Of a stretch of DNA of 64,000 bases, positions 50,918 to 59,527 are shown in pieces. The notes beneath the pieces were generated by a model that saw nothing but the letters and a program-made list of their open reading frames with translations, searched no databases and had not been told where the DNA came from. Origin of the DNA: JAYFRC01 sp034926415 (GTDB lineage Bacteria > Bacillota > Clostridia > Oscillospirales > Oscillospiraceae). The position numbers and the translations under genes are program-made. Each line of letters opens with the position of its first letter. Position 1 is the first letter of the stretch. The stretch lies in the NCBI GenBank assembly GCA_034926415.1, contig JAYFRC010000011.1, forward strand, positions 10,142 to 74,141. The letters run 5' to 3'.

Positions 50918-51769
50918 TCACCCTCCATTATGCATTTCAAGAAGCTTGGTCAGCAGTTCTTTTTGATTAGAGCGAACGACTATGGCGTCAATAAATCCGT
51001 GCTCCAATACATACTCCGACTTTTGAAAACCGCCGGGCAATGATTTTTTTGTCGTCTGCTCGATTACTCTTGCTCCAGCAAAACCTACCGTTGCTCCGGG
51101 TTCCGCCAAAATAATGTCCGCCTCCATTGCAAAACTGGCGGTCACGCCGCCGGTAGTGGGGTCGGTCAACACAGCAATATATAATAATCCCGCGTCGCTG
51201 TGCCGCTTTACCGCGGCGCTTGTTTTTGCCATCTGCATTAGAGATAGCAGACCTTCCTGCATACGGGCGCCGCCCGAAACGGTAAAGCCGATTACCGGAA
51301 GATGGTGATTCGCAGCGTACTCAAACAAAGATGCTATTTTTTCTCCCACAGCGCTGCCCATACTGCCCATCATAAAATAGGACTCCATAACAAATAAGCA
51401 GCAATTCTGCCCGCCTATCTTAGCGGTGCCGCATACTACGGCTTCTTCCTCGCCGCTCGCCGCGCGGACTTTGTCGACCTTATCCTTATATCCCGGAAAG
51501 CCGAGCGGATTGCCGGATTTTATTCCGGAATACAATTCGTGAAAACTGTCCCTGTCTGCTATCATCAGAATACGCTGCCGGGCTTTCATACGGAAATGAT
51601 AACCGCAGGGGCAAACAAGGTCGTTTGTCCAAAGACGGCTAAGCGGAATATCTCTATGGCAGTTGGGACATTTTTTTTCCGGTTCGCCCGCATCCTGCTG
51701 CACAGGAGCGGCAGTCCGTCCGCCCTCTTCCAATTTATTTTTCGGTTTTAAAAAATTAATCAAAGCCAT
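50918..51769 (-). CDS. accD: Acetyl-CoA carboxylase carboxyltransferase subunit beta
   Basis: AccD is the second half of the carboxyltransferase and carries the zinc ribbon (CPNCHRDIPLSRLWTNDLVC, then CGYHF) near residue 33. The crotonase-fold core has FTVSGGARMQEGLLSLMQM near 160 and AEPGATVGFAGARVIEQT near 227. Two starts are possible: ATG at 51769, with AGG 8 bases upstream, or GTG at 51778, overlapping the accC stop (GTGA). I prefer the ATG because of the spacing. Confidence 0.94.
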   Translation of the reverse strand: MALINFLKPKNKLEEGGRTAAPVQQDAGEPEKKCPNCHRDIPLSRLWTNDLVCPCGYHFRMKARQRILMIADRDSFHELYSGIKSGNPLGFPGYKDKVDKVRAASGEEEAVVCGTAKIGGQNCCLFVMESYFMMGSMGSAVGEKIASLFEYAANHHLPVIGFTVSGGARMQEGLLSLMQMAKTSAAVKRHSDAGLLYIAVLTDPTTGGVTASFAMEADIILAEPGATVGFAGARVIEQTTKKSLPGGFQKSEYVLEHGFIDAIVVRSNQKELLTKLLEMHNGG

Positions 51770-51774
51770 CGGTT

Positions 51775-53082
51775 TCACCTGTTACCCATAAAAGTTAAAT
51801 CATAGTTACCGGAGGTAAATCGTTCGTCCTCAACAATACGCAGCTGTTCTTCTATATTCGTCGATATGCCCTCGATCACCAGTTCACAGAGAGCTGAACG
51901 CACCTTTCTGAGCGCTTCTTCTCTTGTCTTGGCAAACACGATCAGTTTGCCGAGCAGCGAATCATAATAAGGCGATACCGTTGTTCCCTCAATGAGACAG
52001 GTATCAAATCTTACAGACGGGCCGCCGGGAACATGAAGCATTTTCAGCGTTCCGCAGCTGCCTGCATTGATACGGCATTCTATTGCGGAACCCTGCATGC
52101 GGATATCGTTTTGAGTAAAGTTAAGCGGAATGCCGGCCGCTATGCGGATCTGCCATTTTACCAGGTCAACTCCTGTCAGCATCTCGGTAACGCAATGTTC
52201 CACCTGCAATCGGACATTCATTTCCATAAACCAGAAATTGCCGCTTTTATCCAGGAGAAATTCCAGCGTTCCCGCACCCACGTACCCGATTTTCTTGACC
52301 GTTTCTACGGCAAGAGCGATGATTTTCTTTCTCTGCTCATCGTTCACGGCCGGAGAGGGAGTTTCCTCGATAAGCTTCTGATTGCGCCGCTGTAAGGAAC
52401 AGTCTCTGTCGCCAAGACATACGGCATTCCCCTGCTCGTCGGCAAGTATCTGCAATTCCACATGTCTGGCCGGGAATATGTATTTTTCGATATAAACGCT
52501 TCCGTCACCAAAGGCAATATTTGCTTCATTGCTTGCCTGAAGGTAATCTTCTTCCATATCGTCGGCTGTTCTTATAAGCCTGATACCACGTCCGCCTCCG
52601 CCTGCGCATGCCTTGAGCATAACAGGGTATCCTATCCTGTCGGCTGCTCTTTTTGCGTCTTCCACCGATGCCACCGCCTTCGTTCCGGGGATAACGCTCA
52701 AACCGGTATTGCAGACAATTTCCTTTAATATTGCTTTATCGCTGAGCCGTTCCATGCTTTCCGGGTCGGGGCCTATAAATACCAGGCCGTTCTTCCTGCA
52801 AAGACGTGCAAAGTGAGCATTTTCCGAAAGAAAACCGTAGCCGGGATGTATCGCCTGAGCGCCTGACAAGACAGCTGCGCTGATAATCTGATTTTCATTC
52901 AAATAGCTTTCCGAGGCATCTGGGCCGCCGATACAGTAACTCTGATCTGCCAGGGATACATGAAAGGCATTTTTATCCGCCTCAGAATATACCGCCACCG
53001 TGGCAATCCCCATCTCCTTGCAAGCCCGTATAATTCGTACGGCGATCTCGCCGCGATTGGCTATAAGTATTTTTGAGAACAT
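51775..53082 (-). CDS. accC: Biotin carboxylase subunit
   Basis: AccC carboxylates the biotin of AccB with ATP and bicarbonate. The 435-residue ATP-grasp protein has KILIANRGEIAVRIIRACKE at the start, the ATP-grasp glycine-rich KACAGGGGRGIRL near 160, the EMNVRLQVEHCVTEM motif near 290 and the biotin-carboxylase C-terminal domain. Its stop overlaps the accD start region. It is preceded three bases earlier by fabZ. Confidence 0.97.
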   Translation of the reverse strand: MFSKILIANRGEIAVRIIRACKEMGIATVAVYSEADKNAFHVSLADQSYCIGGPDASESYLNENQIISAAVLSGAQAIHPGYGFLSENAHFARLCRKNGLVFIGPDPESMERLSDKAILKEIVCNTGLSVIPGTKAVASVEDAKRAADRIGYPVMLKACAGGGGRGIRLIRTADDMEEDYLQASNEANIAFGDGSVYIEKYIFPARHVELQILADEQGNAVCLGDRDCSLQRRNQKLIEETPSPAVNDEQRKKIIALAVETVKKIGYVGAGTLEFLLDKSGNFWFMEMNVRLQVEHCVTEMLTGVDLVKWQIRIAAGIPLNFTQNDIRMQGSAIECRINAGSCGTLKMLHVPGGPSVRFDTCLIEGTTVSPYYDSLLGKLIVFAKTREEALRKVRSALCELVIEGISTNIEEQLRIVEDERFTSGNYDLTFMGNR

Positions 53083-53085
53083 AAT

Positions 53086-53502
53086 TTACTCTCCCGTAAT
53101 TGCGAAAGAAAATTCAGCGGATGCACAAAGCTTTCCGTCTACAGTAACAGTGCCTTCCGCGAAATAAAATGGATGCTTTGCTCTTTTGATACGGCATTGT
53201 GTTTCGATAGTATCACCAGGCCTTACCGGAGAACGAAATTTCACATTGTTGAGTCCTGTATAAACGGGAAGATTTCCTTTGCTCATTGCGTCCCGCATCA
53301 AAACACAGGCAGACTGAGCAAGGATCTCACAGAGAATAACGCCCGGAACGATAGGATTGTCCGGGAAATGCCCTTTTAAGAAAAACTCATCGCCAGAAAC
53401 GGTATAATGACCTATGGCAACTCCGCCGCTCTCTTCCACCTCGTCCAGCAAGAGCATATTATCTCTGTGAGGCAGTATCTTCATAATTTCTTCTCTGTTC
53501 AT
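53086..53502 (-). CDS. fabZ: 3-hydroxyacyl-ACP dehydratase FabZ
   Basis: FabZ removes water from 3-hydroxyacyl-ACP to give trans-2-enoyl-ACP. The 138-residue hotdog protein has the active-site pattern LKGHFPDNPIVPGVILCEIL, with the catalytic His near 50 and Glu near 64, and the characteristic N-terminal ILPHRDNMLLLDEV. It lies between accC and accB within the operon; spacing is 3 bases on each side. Confidence 0.96.
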   Translation of the reverse strand: MNREEIMKILPHRDNMLLLDEVEESGGVAIGHYTVSGDEFFLKGHFPDNPIVPGVILCEILAQSACVLMRDAMSKGNLPVYTGLNNVKFRSPVRPGDTIETQCRIKRAKHPFYFAEGTVTVDGKLCASAEFSFAITGE

Positions 53503-53505
53503 ATC

Positions 53506-53928
53506 TTATCTCTTGATACGGAATAATACGGTGCCGAATTCCACCACCTGGCCGTTAGTTGCGCAGATTTCCGAAATCACACCTTCATCTTCGGCGATAA
53601 TCTCATTCATCAGCTTCATTGCCTCTATGATGCATAGAAGCTGGCCTTTCTTTACCCGGTCGCCGATGGCTACATACGGGACCGAATCTTCGGCACTTGC
53701 GGTGTAGAATACACCAACCATAGGAGATTTCACGCTGATATAATTATCGTTTTCATTTACTTCCTGAGTGACAGGAGCAGAAAATGCGTTGGCGTTTTCT
53801 GTTTCTTTGGCTGCCGCAGGAGCGGAGCGCTCGAGACGCACCACTTTATTATCCTCGGTAATTTCAAGACCGGTAAGTCCAAGCTCCTGCATCAGCCCTG
53901 CATATTTGCGAATATCCGTTTCATTCAT
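53506..53928 (-). CDS. accB: Biotin carboxyl carrier protein
   Basis: AccB carries the biotin arm of acetyl-CoA carboxylase. The 140-residue protein has an N-terminal part, an Ala/Pro/Glu-rich linker (about 35-60), and a C-terminal biotinyl domain with the modified lysine in IEAMKLMNEI (Lys105). The start overlaps fabF by four bases. Length is slightly short of E. coli AccB, typical for Firmicutes. Confidence 0.95.
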   Translation of the reverse strand: MNETDIRKYAGLMQELGLTGLEITEDNKVVRLERSAPAAAKETENANAFSAPVTQEVNENDNYISVKSPMVGVFYTASAEDSVPYVAIGDRVKKGQLLCIIEAMKLMNEIIAEDEGVISEICATNGQVVEFGTVLFRIKR

Positions 53929-55169
53929 ATAGATACCTTTCTAAAAGCCAGACAAGCATTATGCCCGCCAAATCCAAGAGAATTCGAGAGAGCCAAAGTG
54001 ATATCTGCCGGGGCCGCAGTATTCGGCACACAGTTAAGGTCACAGGCTTCGTCCTGTTCATTCAGATTGATGGTCGGCGGAATAACGCCTTCATTCAAAG
54101 CAAACAGGCAAGCCAGAGCTTCGATAGCCCCTGCCGCGCCGAGCATGTGTCCGGTCGTCGATTTTGTTGAACTGACATATGCCCTATGTGCGGCTTCCTC
54201 ACCGAAAGCCTTTTTTATTGCAATAGTTTCAATAGAATCATTCATCGGGGTTCCGGTACCGTGCGCATTGATATATACAATATCGTTTTCTGTATATTCG
54301 GCTTCATGCATCGCATCGACCATAGCCTTAGCGCCGCCCCTCGCCTCCGGATGAGGTGCGGTAATGTGATGAGCGTCGCAGGTGGCTCCGTAGCCACAAA
54401 TTTCGCCGTAGATTTTAGCGCCGCGGGCTTTAGCGTGCTCGTATTCTTCCAAAACAAGTGCAACGGCGCCTTCGCCGAGAACAAATCCGCCTCTGCGCTT
54501 ATCAAAAGGCAGCGATGCTTCATCGGGATTTTCAGAAGTAGACAATGCTCTCATATTTACAAAACCCGCAGTCGCCGACGGGCAAACAGCTGCCTCTGTA
54601 CCGCCGCTAATAACGGCATCGGCATAACCGTGACGTATCATGCGCATAGCATCGCCGATAGCGTTGGAACCGGAGGCACAAGCAGTAACAGCCGTCATAG
54701 CGGCTCCGCGGCAATCGTGGCGGATCGCGATCATTCCGGCTGCCATATTCGATATCATCATGGGAACAAAAAGCGGAGATACATGGCGGGGACCTTTTTC
54801 CATAAGCTTTGTATGTTCCTTTTCAAAAGTGCCGATGCCGCCTATGCCGCTTCCGAAAATAACGGCAAAACGCTCCGGCGCAACCGTTCCTTCAACGCCG
54901 CTCTCATTTACCGCCTGCTGCGCCGCTGCGACTGCAAACTGTGTGTAACGGTCGGTACGCAGAACATCATTTACTTCCAGATATTTTCGGGGATCAAAAT
55001 CTTTTACTTCGGCACTGAGCTTTACCTTGAATTTTTCCGTATCAAAAAGAGTGATGCGGGCAATGCCGTTTTTCCCTGTTTTTAAGCTTTCCCAGGTTTC
55101 TTCAACATTATTTCCTACGGGGGTAATTGCACCGATTCCGGTAACAACAACTCTTCTGTTTTCAATCAT
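53925..55169 (-). CDS. fabF: 3-oxoacyl-ACP synthase II
   Basis: FabF condenses malonyl-ACP with an acyl-ACP during chain elongation. The 414-residue thiolase-fold enzyme starts RRVVVTGIGAITPVGNN and has the nucleophile Cys in VTACASGSNAIGDAM near 165 and the His pair in NAHGTGTPMNDS and KSTTGHMLGAAG. It is normal in length. There is no fabH in this operon or window, so chain initiation must come from another locus, from FabF decarboxylation, or from acyl primers. Confidence 0.96.
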   Translation of the reverse strand: MIENRRVVVTGIGAITPVGNNVEETWESLKTGKNGIARITLFDTEKFKVKLSAEVKDFDPRKYLEVNDVLRTDRYTQFAVAAAQQAVNESGVEGTVAPERFAVIFGSGIGGIGTFEKEHTKLMEKGPRHVSPLFVPMMISNMAAGMIAIRHDCRGAAMTAVTACASGSNAIGDAMRMIRHGYADAVISGGTEAAVCPSATAGFVNMRALSTSENPDEASLPFDKRRGGFVLGEGAVALVLEEYEHAKARGAKIYGEICGYGATCDAHHITAPHPEARGGAKAMVDAMHEAEYTENDIVYINAHGTGTPMNDSIETIAIKKAFGEEAAHRAYVSSTKSTTGHMLGAAGAIEALACLFALNEGVIPPTINLNEQDEACDLNCVPNTAAPADITLALSNSLGFGGHNACLAFRKVSI

Positions 55170-55180
55170 AAAAATTCTCC

Positions 55181-55915
55181 TTATATGGCTATTCCGCCGT
55201 CAACGCGGAGTACTTCGCCAGTTACATATTCGGCTGCTGCAAGATATGCGACAGCATCGGCTACATCCTTGGTTTCGCCCATCCTGCCCAGCGGGATCAT
55301 TTTCAGCAGCGGATTATCGCTCTGATCTTCGGTCATATCGGTCGCAATAAATCCTGGGGCAACGGCATTGCAGCGGATGCCTTTAGGTGCAAGCTCTTTT
55401 GAAACAGACTTTGTAAGGCCAATCAGCCCGGCTTTGGATGCAGAATAATTGCTCTGTCCCGCATTTCCAATCAAACCCGCGACCGAGGTGATATTTATAA
55501 CGCAGCCTTCCCTGTTTCTTAAAAACAGGCCCGTACAATGGCGGATCATATTAAACGCGCCTTTAAGATTGGTGTCCAGCACCCCGTCAAAATTTTCTTC
55601 TTTCATCATTGCGATGAGGCCGTCTCTTGTGATTCCGGCATTGTTTACCAGAATATGTACTGTGCCAAAATCGGTCTTAATATTTGCCACCGTTTCTTTT
55701 ACGGTTCCAAAACTCGATACATCGCACTGATATGCTTTTGCCTCCACGCCGTACTCCGCTCTGCATTTATTGCAGACTTTCTCAGCGGCGAGGCTATTGC
55801 CTGCATAAATCACCGCAATATTTGCGCCAAGGGAAGCCAGCTTATATGCAATCGCTTCGCCTATTCCGCGGGACGCGCCGGTTACTACAGCTACTTTTCC
55901 TCGTATTAACATCAT
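55181..55915 (-). CDS. fabG: 3-oxoacyl-ACP reductase FabG
   Basis: FabG reduces 3-oxoacyl-ACP to 3-hydroxyacyl-ACP with NADPH. The 244-residue SDR has VAVVTGASRGIGEAIAYKLA near residue 8, NNAGITRDGL near 90, the Ser-Tyr-Lys active site (ITSVAGLIGNAGQ; YSASKAGLIG near 155) and VDGGIAI at the C-terminus. It starts in an ATGA overlap with fabD and lies 11 bases before fabF. Confidence 0.96.
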   Translation of the reverse strand: MMLIRGKVAVVTGASRGIGEAIAYKLASLGANIAVIYAGNSLAAEKVCNKCRAEYGVEAKAYQCDVSSFGTVKETVANIKTDFGTVHILVNNAGITRDGLIAMMKEENFDGVLDTNLKGAFNMIRHCTGLFLRNREGCVINITSVAGLIGNAGQSNYSASKAGLIGLTKSVSKELAPKGIRCNAVAPGFIATDMTEDQSDNPLLKMIPLGRMGETKDVADAVAYLAAAEYVTGEVLRVDGGIAI

Positions 55916-56805
55916 TCCATCTCCGCTAAATACTCGGCCACGCCTTGGGTTTTGACCTCGGTATCAATCTTTTTAATCATATTGGTAAGCGTTTTGCCGG
56001 GGCCGATTTCAATAAAAGTATCAATGCCGTCGGCAATCATATTTCGGATGAGCTTTTCCCACTGTACCGGACTGCAGATTTGTCTCGATAAAAGACCTGC
56101 AGCATCGTCCGCATACTGCCCGCCGGTCATATCGGAATAAAGCGCTATGGTTTTTGTTTTAAGGTCGGCCCCTGCAAGTTCTTCGGCAAAAGCTGTTGCC
56201 GCCTCATTCATAAAGGGAGAATGAAAAGCGGCTTTAACCTTTAACGGAATCGCTCTTCCTCCCGCTTTTTTTACATCGGCAAAAAATGGGGGCATCTGAG
56301 AAGATAACCCGGAAACAGTGATCTGTCCGGGGCAGTTGAAATTTACAGGATATACGTCCGTATATTTATCGCATACCTCCTGCAGCTGTTCGGTCGTCAG
56401 TTTAACAACGGCTGCCATTGAGGTATCGAATTTTTCAGCTTCACGCTGCATCAGCTCACCGCGTTTGCACACAAGGCGAAAACCCGTTTCATTATCAAAC
56501 AGGCCGGAAACCGTCGCGGCTACGACCTCGCCCAGAGAAAAGCCCGATACCGCATCGGGCCGTACGCCTTTTTCCACAAGCACTGACGACGACGCCAATT
56601 CCATAGCGAATAGGCAGGGCTGCGTGTTTTTTGTCTCTCTTAATTCTTCCTCTGTGCCCTCAAAGCACTGGGAAGATGTGCCGGGACGGATAGCGTCGCA
56701 CATTTCATATATTGATGATGCAGCAGAATATTTTTCGGCAAGTTCTTTTCCCATTCCGGGATACTGGTCGCCCTGACCAGAAAATACGAATGCTATTTTA
56801 CCCAT
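55912..56805 (-). CDS. fabD: Malonyl-CoA:ACP transacylase FabD
   Basis: FabD moves the malonyl group from CoA to ACP. The 297-residue protein has KIAFVFSGQGDQYPGMGKEL at the start and the nucleophile Ser in SGFSLGEVVA (Ser90); the family normally has GHSLGE, so the His before Ser is Phe here. The His of the second site is in KAAFHSPFMNEAA near 195. It overlaps fabK by 13 bases and fabG by four. Confidence 0.94.
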   Translation of the reverse strand: MGKIAFVFSGQGDQYPGMGKELAEKYSAASSIYEMCDAIRPGTSSQCFEGTEEELRETKNTQPCLFAMELASSSVLVEKGVRPDAVSGFSLGEVVAATVSGLFDNETGFRLVCKRGELMQREAEKFDTSMAAVVKLTTEQLQEVCDKYTDVYPVNFNCPGQITVSGLSSQMPPFFADVKKAGGRAIPLKVKAAFHSPFMNEAATAFAEELAGADLKTKTIALYSDMTGGQYADDAAGLLSRQICSPVQWEKLIRNMIADGIDTFIEIGPGKTLTNMIKKIDTEVKTQGVAEYLAEME

Positions 56806-57737
56806 TGTGATGCCCTCATAAGTATAGGTTCGGCTTCCTCGATGACTTCCCTGATGATCTCGGCGGCAGGCTGCTCATTTTTAACCATAGCGGCGATCTG
56901 TCCCGAAAGGAAGCAGCCCTTATCAGTATCGCCTTCCTGTACCGCAAGCCTCAACGCGCCTGTCGCAAGAGCTTCCAGCTCTTCATCCGGCATACCGCTG
57001 TATTCCGCTTTGGAATAATCCCTTGCAAACTGTGTGCGAAGGCTGCGAACAGGGTGCCCCAGCCGTTTGCCGGTCACCATTGTGCAAAGGTCCGTTGCTT
57101 TAAGAATTTTTTCTTTATAAGTCGGATGAATGTTGCATTCATTGGCACTTAAAAAACGAGTGCCCATCTGTACCCCTTGTGCGCCCAACATAAAAACAGC
57201 CGCAACGCCTCTGCCGTCTGCAATACCTCCGGCAGCAATTACCGGCAAGGTGGTCGCGTCACAAATCTGGGGGACAAGCACCAAAGTGGTAAGCTCGCCC
57301 ACGTGGCCGCCGCTTTCTCCGCCTTCGGCAATAAGGGCTGAAGCACCAAGCCTTGTCATAAGCTTTGCCATTGCAACAGATGCGACAACTGGAATCACTT
57401 TAATATCTGCGGCAAGCCAATCCTTAATGTATTTTGAAGGATTACCTGCGCCTGTGGTTACAACCGCTACTTTTTCTTCTATAACGATTTTTGCAACTTC
57501 ATCCGCAAAAGGACTTAGCAGCATGATATTGACCCCGATAGGTCTGTTCGTAATGGATTTTGCAATCTGAATCTGGCTTCTTACATAGTCGCCGTCAGCG
57601 TTTCCCGCCGCAATAATGCCAAGACCTCCGCCGTCAGATACGGCGGCAGCCAGTTTTCCGTCTGCAATCCAAGCCATACCGCCCTGAAATACCGGGTATT
57701 CAATACCAAGTAATTCGCAAATTTCCGACTTAACCAT
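56793..57737 (-). CDS. fabK: Enoyl-ACP reductase II (FabK)
   Basis: FabK is the FMN-dependent enoyl-ACP reductase that replaces FabI in many Firmicutes. The 314-residue TIM-barrel protein starts EICELLGIEYPVFQGGMAWI and has GESGGHVGELTTLVLVPQI near 145 and VIAAGGIADGRGVAAVFMLG near 176, the flavin phosphate site, then VQMGTRFLSANEC. The ATG at 57737 lies four bases after the acpP stop; sequence upstream is acpP in another frame. No FabI is visible, so reduction depends on FabK here. Confidence 0.93.
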   Translation of the reverse strand: MVKSEICELLGIEYPVFQGGMAWIADGKLAAAVSDGGGLGIIAAGNADGDYVRSQIQIAKSITNRPIGVNIMLLSPFADEVAKIVIEEKVAVVTTGAGNPSKYIKDWLAADIKVIPVVASVAMAKLMTRLGASALIAEGGESGGHVGELTTLVLVPQICDATTLPVIAAGGIADGRGVAAVFMLGAQGVQMGTRFLSANECNIHPTYKEKILKATDLCTMVTGKRLGHPVRSLRTQFARDYSKAEYSGMPDEELEALATGALRLAVQEGDTDKGCFLSGQIAAMVKNEQPAAEIIREVIEEAEPILMRASQWVK

Positions 57738-57741
57738 AGAT

Positions 57742-57963
57742 TTAGCCCTTATTCTTCTGGATGAATTTATCAAGATTGTCAATGGTCTCAACCTTCTGAT
57801 CCAGTTCGATCTCAATACCGATTTCATCTTCAAGGTTCATAAGAAGCTCTACCGTGTCGAGAGAATCGATACCCAGTTCTGCGAACTTGCTGTCGGGCCT
57901 TATAGAAGCAATGTCGCAGCCTGTGCGCGCCGAAACAATTTTAGCGATAGTGTTAAAGTACAT
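57742..57963 (-). CDS. acpP: Acyl carrier protein
   Basis: This 73-residue ACP carries the growing acyl chain on phosphopantetheine at Ser34 in the motif ELGIDSLDTVELL. It is acidic with a four-helix layout and a normal length. The start MYFNTIAKIV follows GGAGG by 8 bases. As first gene of the operon it is read from the promoter with heptamer repeats near 58021-58049. Confidence 0.95.
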   Translation of the reverse strand: MYFNTIAKIVSARTGCDIASIRPDSKFAELGIDSLDTVELLMNLEDEIGIEIELDQKVETIDNLDKFIQKNKG

Positions 57964-58020
57964 GATTTGTGCCTCCAATAAAATTTTTCAAGCAATCTTT
58001 TGCTGCTTGTCAGGATTTAT

Positions 58021-58049
58021 TTTATAAAGGCACTGTTCTTGAACTGTTC
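58021..58049 (-). promoter_or_regulatory. Promoter region of the fatty acid operon with heptamer direct repeats
   Basis: On the minus strand GAACAGT occurs twice in direct orientation (58043-58049 and 58032-58038), 11 bases apart from start to start, then five bases to a -10 TATAAA (58021-58026). There is no good -35. Direct heptamers with 11-base spacing just upstream of the -10 are the classic site for SARP-type activators, and a SARP-like regulator lies at the end of this gene set. No FapR-type operator was seen. Confidence 0.55.
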
Positions 58050-58176
58050 CTAAAGATATCCAAAGGCGTTCCATTTTTATGAAGATACTGTGAATTTTTT
58101 AATTCTTCGCCCTTTCGCATGAAGCCGGTCTTGGCAGCGCCGGTTCGACTATCGCATATCTTTTGTCAAAAAAGCT

Positions 58177-58190
58177 CGAACGATTGTTCT
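58177..58190. promoter_or_regulatory. LexA-like box 1
   Basis: CGAACGATTGTTCT fits the Gram-positive SOS pattern GAAC-N4-GTTC with flanking C. It abuts the -35 of the radical-SAM gene promoter. Confidence 0.6.
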
Positions 58191-58218
58191 TGACAAAAAA
58201 GCATATATTTTATATTAT
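58190..58218 (+). promoter_or_regulatory. Sigma-A promoter of the radical-SAM repair pair
   Basis: TTGACA (58190-58195), 17 bases, TATTAT (58213-58218). The start would lie near 58225, inside the second LexA-like box. Confidence 0.75.
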
Positions 58219-58224
58219 CTAAAT

Positions 58225-58238
58225 AGAACATTTGTTTT
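58225..58238. promoter_or_regulatory. LexA-like box 2
   Basis: AGAACATTTGTTTT (GAAC-N4-GTTT) overlaps the expected transcription start of the radical-SAM repair pair. Confidence 0.55.
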
Positions 58239-58251
58239 TGGGGCGATAAAC

Positions 58252-59520
58252 ATGGATATGATGGAAAAGCTCACTATTCTCGCAGACGCGGCAAAATACG
58301 ACGCGGCCTGTACATCAAGCGGCGGCAAACGCAAATTCGAACACGGGAAGATCGGCAACACCGTTTCATCGTCGGCCGGCTGCTGTCATTCCTTCTCCGC
58401 CGACGGAAGATGCGTTACGCTGCTCAAGGTCTTAATGACCAATTATTGTGTATACGACTGCAAATACTGTGTAAACAGGCGATCAAATGATGTTAAGCGT
58501 ACTGCCTTTACACCTAAGGAATTAGCGGATTTGACCATCAATTTTTACCGCAGAAACTACATAGAAGGGCTGTTTCTGAGCTCGGGCGTCATGCGCGACC
58601 CGGACTATACTACGCAGCATATGATAAAGTCCCTTTCCATACTGCGGAATGAGTACGGGTTCAACGGCTATATCCACGCCAAAACGATTCCCGGTACTTC
58701 GCCCGCACTCGTTTATCAGCTCGGCCTTCTGGCCGACCGCCTGAGCGTCAACATTGAGCTGCCGTCCGAAAAAGGGCTGAAGCTACTAGCCCCGGATAAA
58801 ACGAAAAGCGCTATACTCGCGCCGATGAAATTTATAGAAAACAGCGTCTGCGAAAATAAATCGGACATGGTAAAGTACCGTCACGCGCCGCGCTTCGCCC
58901 CCGCCGGTCAGAGCACTCAGCTCATCGTCGGCGCGACCGACGACAGCGACAGGCATATTCTCTCTCTCACGCAGGGGCTGTACGACAAATATAAATTGAA
59001 ACGCGTGTTCTATTCCGCCTATGTTCCGGTCGTGAGCAATCCGCTGCTTCCCTCCGCCGACACTAAACCTCCGCTGCTGCGCGAACACAGGCTCTATCAG
59101 GCGGACTGGCTTCTGCGGTTTTACGGTTTCCGCGCGGAAGAACTGCTGGACGAAAACAACCCTGATTTCAACACGCTTGTCGACCCCAAGTGCTCATGGG
59201 CGCTGGCGCATCTCGAATATTTCCCGGTCGAGGTTCAGACTGCGGACTATTCGTCGCTTCTGCGCGTCCCCGGCATAGGCCCGGTATCCGCGAGGCGTCT
59301 TATAATAGAACGGCGCTACGGGCATCTCAATTACGACATACTGAAAAAAGCCCGTGTCGTCATGAAGCGTGCGCAGTATTTCATCACATGCGGCGGCAAA
59401 ATGACCGATGGGCTGAGGTTCACGCCCGACAGCGTCCTTCGAAGCCTCGTCGCTCAGGAGCGCGCCGCGCTTCCGGCGCCGGAAGCAGAACAGCTTTCTC
59501 TGTTCGACAGCGCCTGTTGA
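58252..59520 (+). CDS. Putative DNA modification/repair radical SAM protein
   Basis: This 422-residue protein has the radical SAM cluster motif CVYDCKYCVNRRSND near residue 68 (Cys-x3-Cys-x2-Cys), the following GLFLSSGVMRDPDYTTQHM segment, and a C-terminal helix-hairpin-helix (LLRVPGIGPVSARRLIIERR near 338) for DNA binding. The family (TIGR03916 type) is found next to TIGR03915-type proteins or uracil-DNA glycosylase-like domains and is predicted, not shown, to act on DNA. Here the partner follows 7 bases on, and SOS-like boxes flank the promoter. Its substrate and product are unknown. Confidence 0.88.
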   Translation: MDMMEKLTILADAAKYDAACTSSGGKRKFEHGKIGNTVSSSAGCCHSFSADGRCVTLLKVLMTNYCVYDCKYCVNRRSNDVKRTAFTPKELADLTINFYRRNYIEGLFLSSGVMRDPDYTTQHMIKSLSILRNEYGFNGYIHAKTIPGTSPALVYQLGLLADRLSVNIELPSEKGLKLLAPDKTKSAILAPMKFIENSVCENKSDMVKYRHAPRFAPAGQSTQLIVGATDDSDRHILSLTQGLYDKYKLKRVFYSAYVPVVSNPLLPSADTKPPLLREHRLYQADWLLRFYGFRAEELLDENNPDFNTLVDPKCSWALAHLEYFPVEVQTADYSSLLRVPGIGPVSARRLIIERRYGHLNYDILKKARVVMKRAQYFITCGGKMTDGLRFTPDSVLRSLVAQERAALPAPEAEQLSLFDSAC

Positions 59521-59527
59521 ATCGCCA

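Noticed and set aside
58032..58049. FapR or LexA site before acpP
   Set aside because: The sequence has direct GAACAGT repeats and a GAAC/GTTC overlap with the wrong spacing; it does not match either operator.
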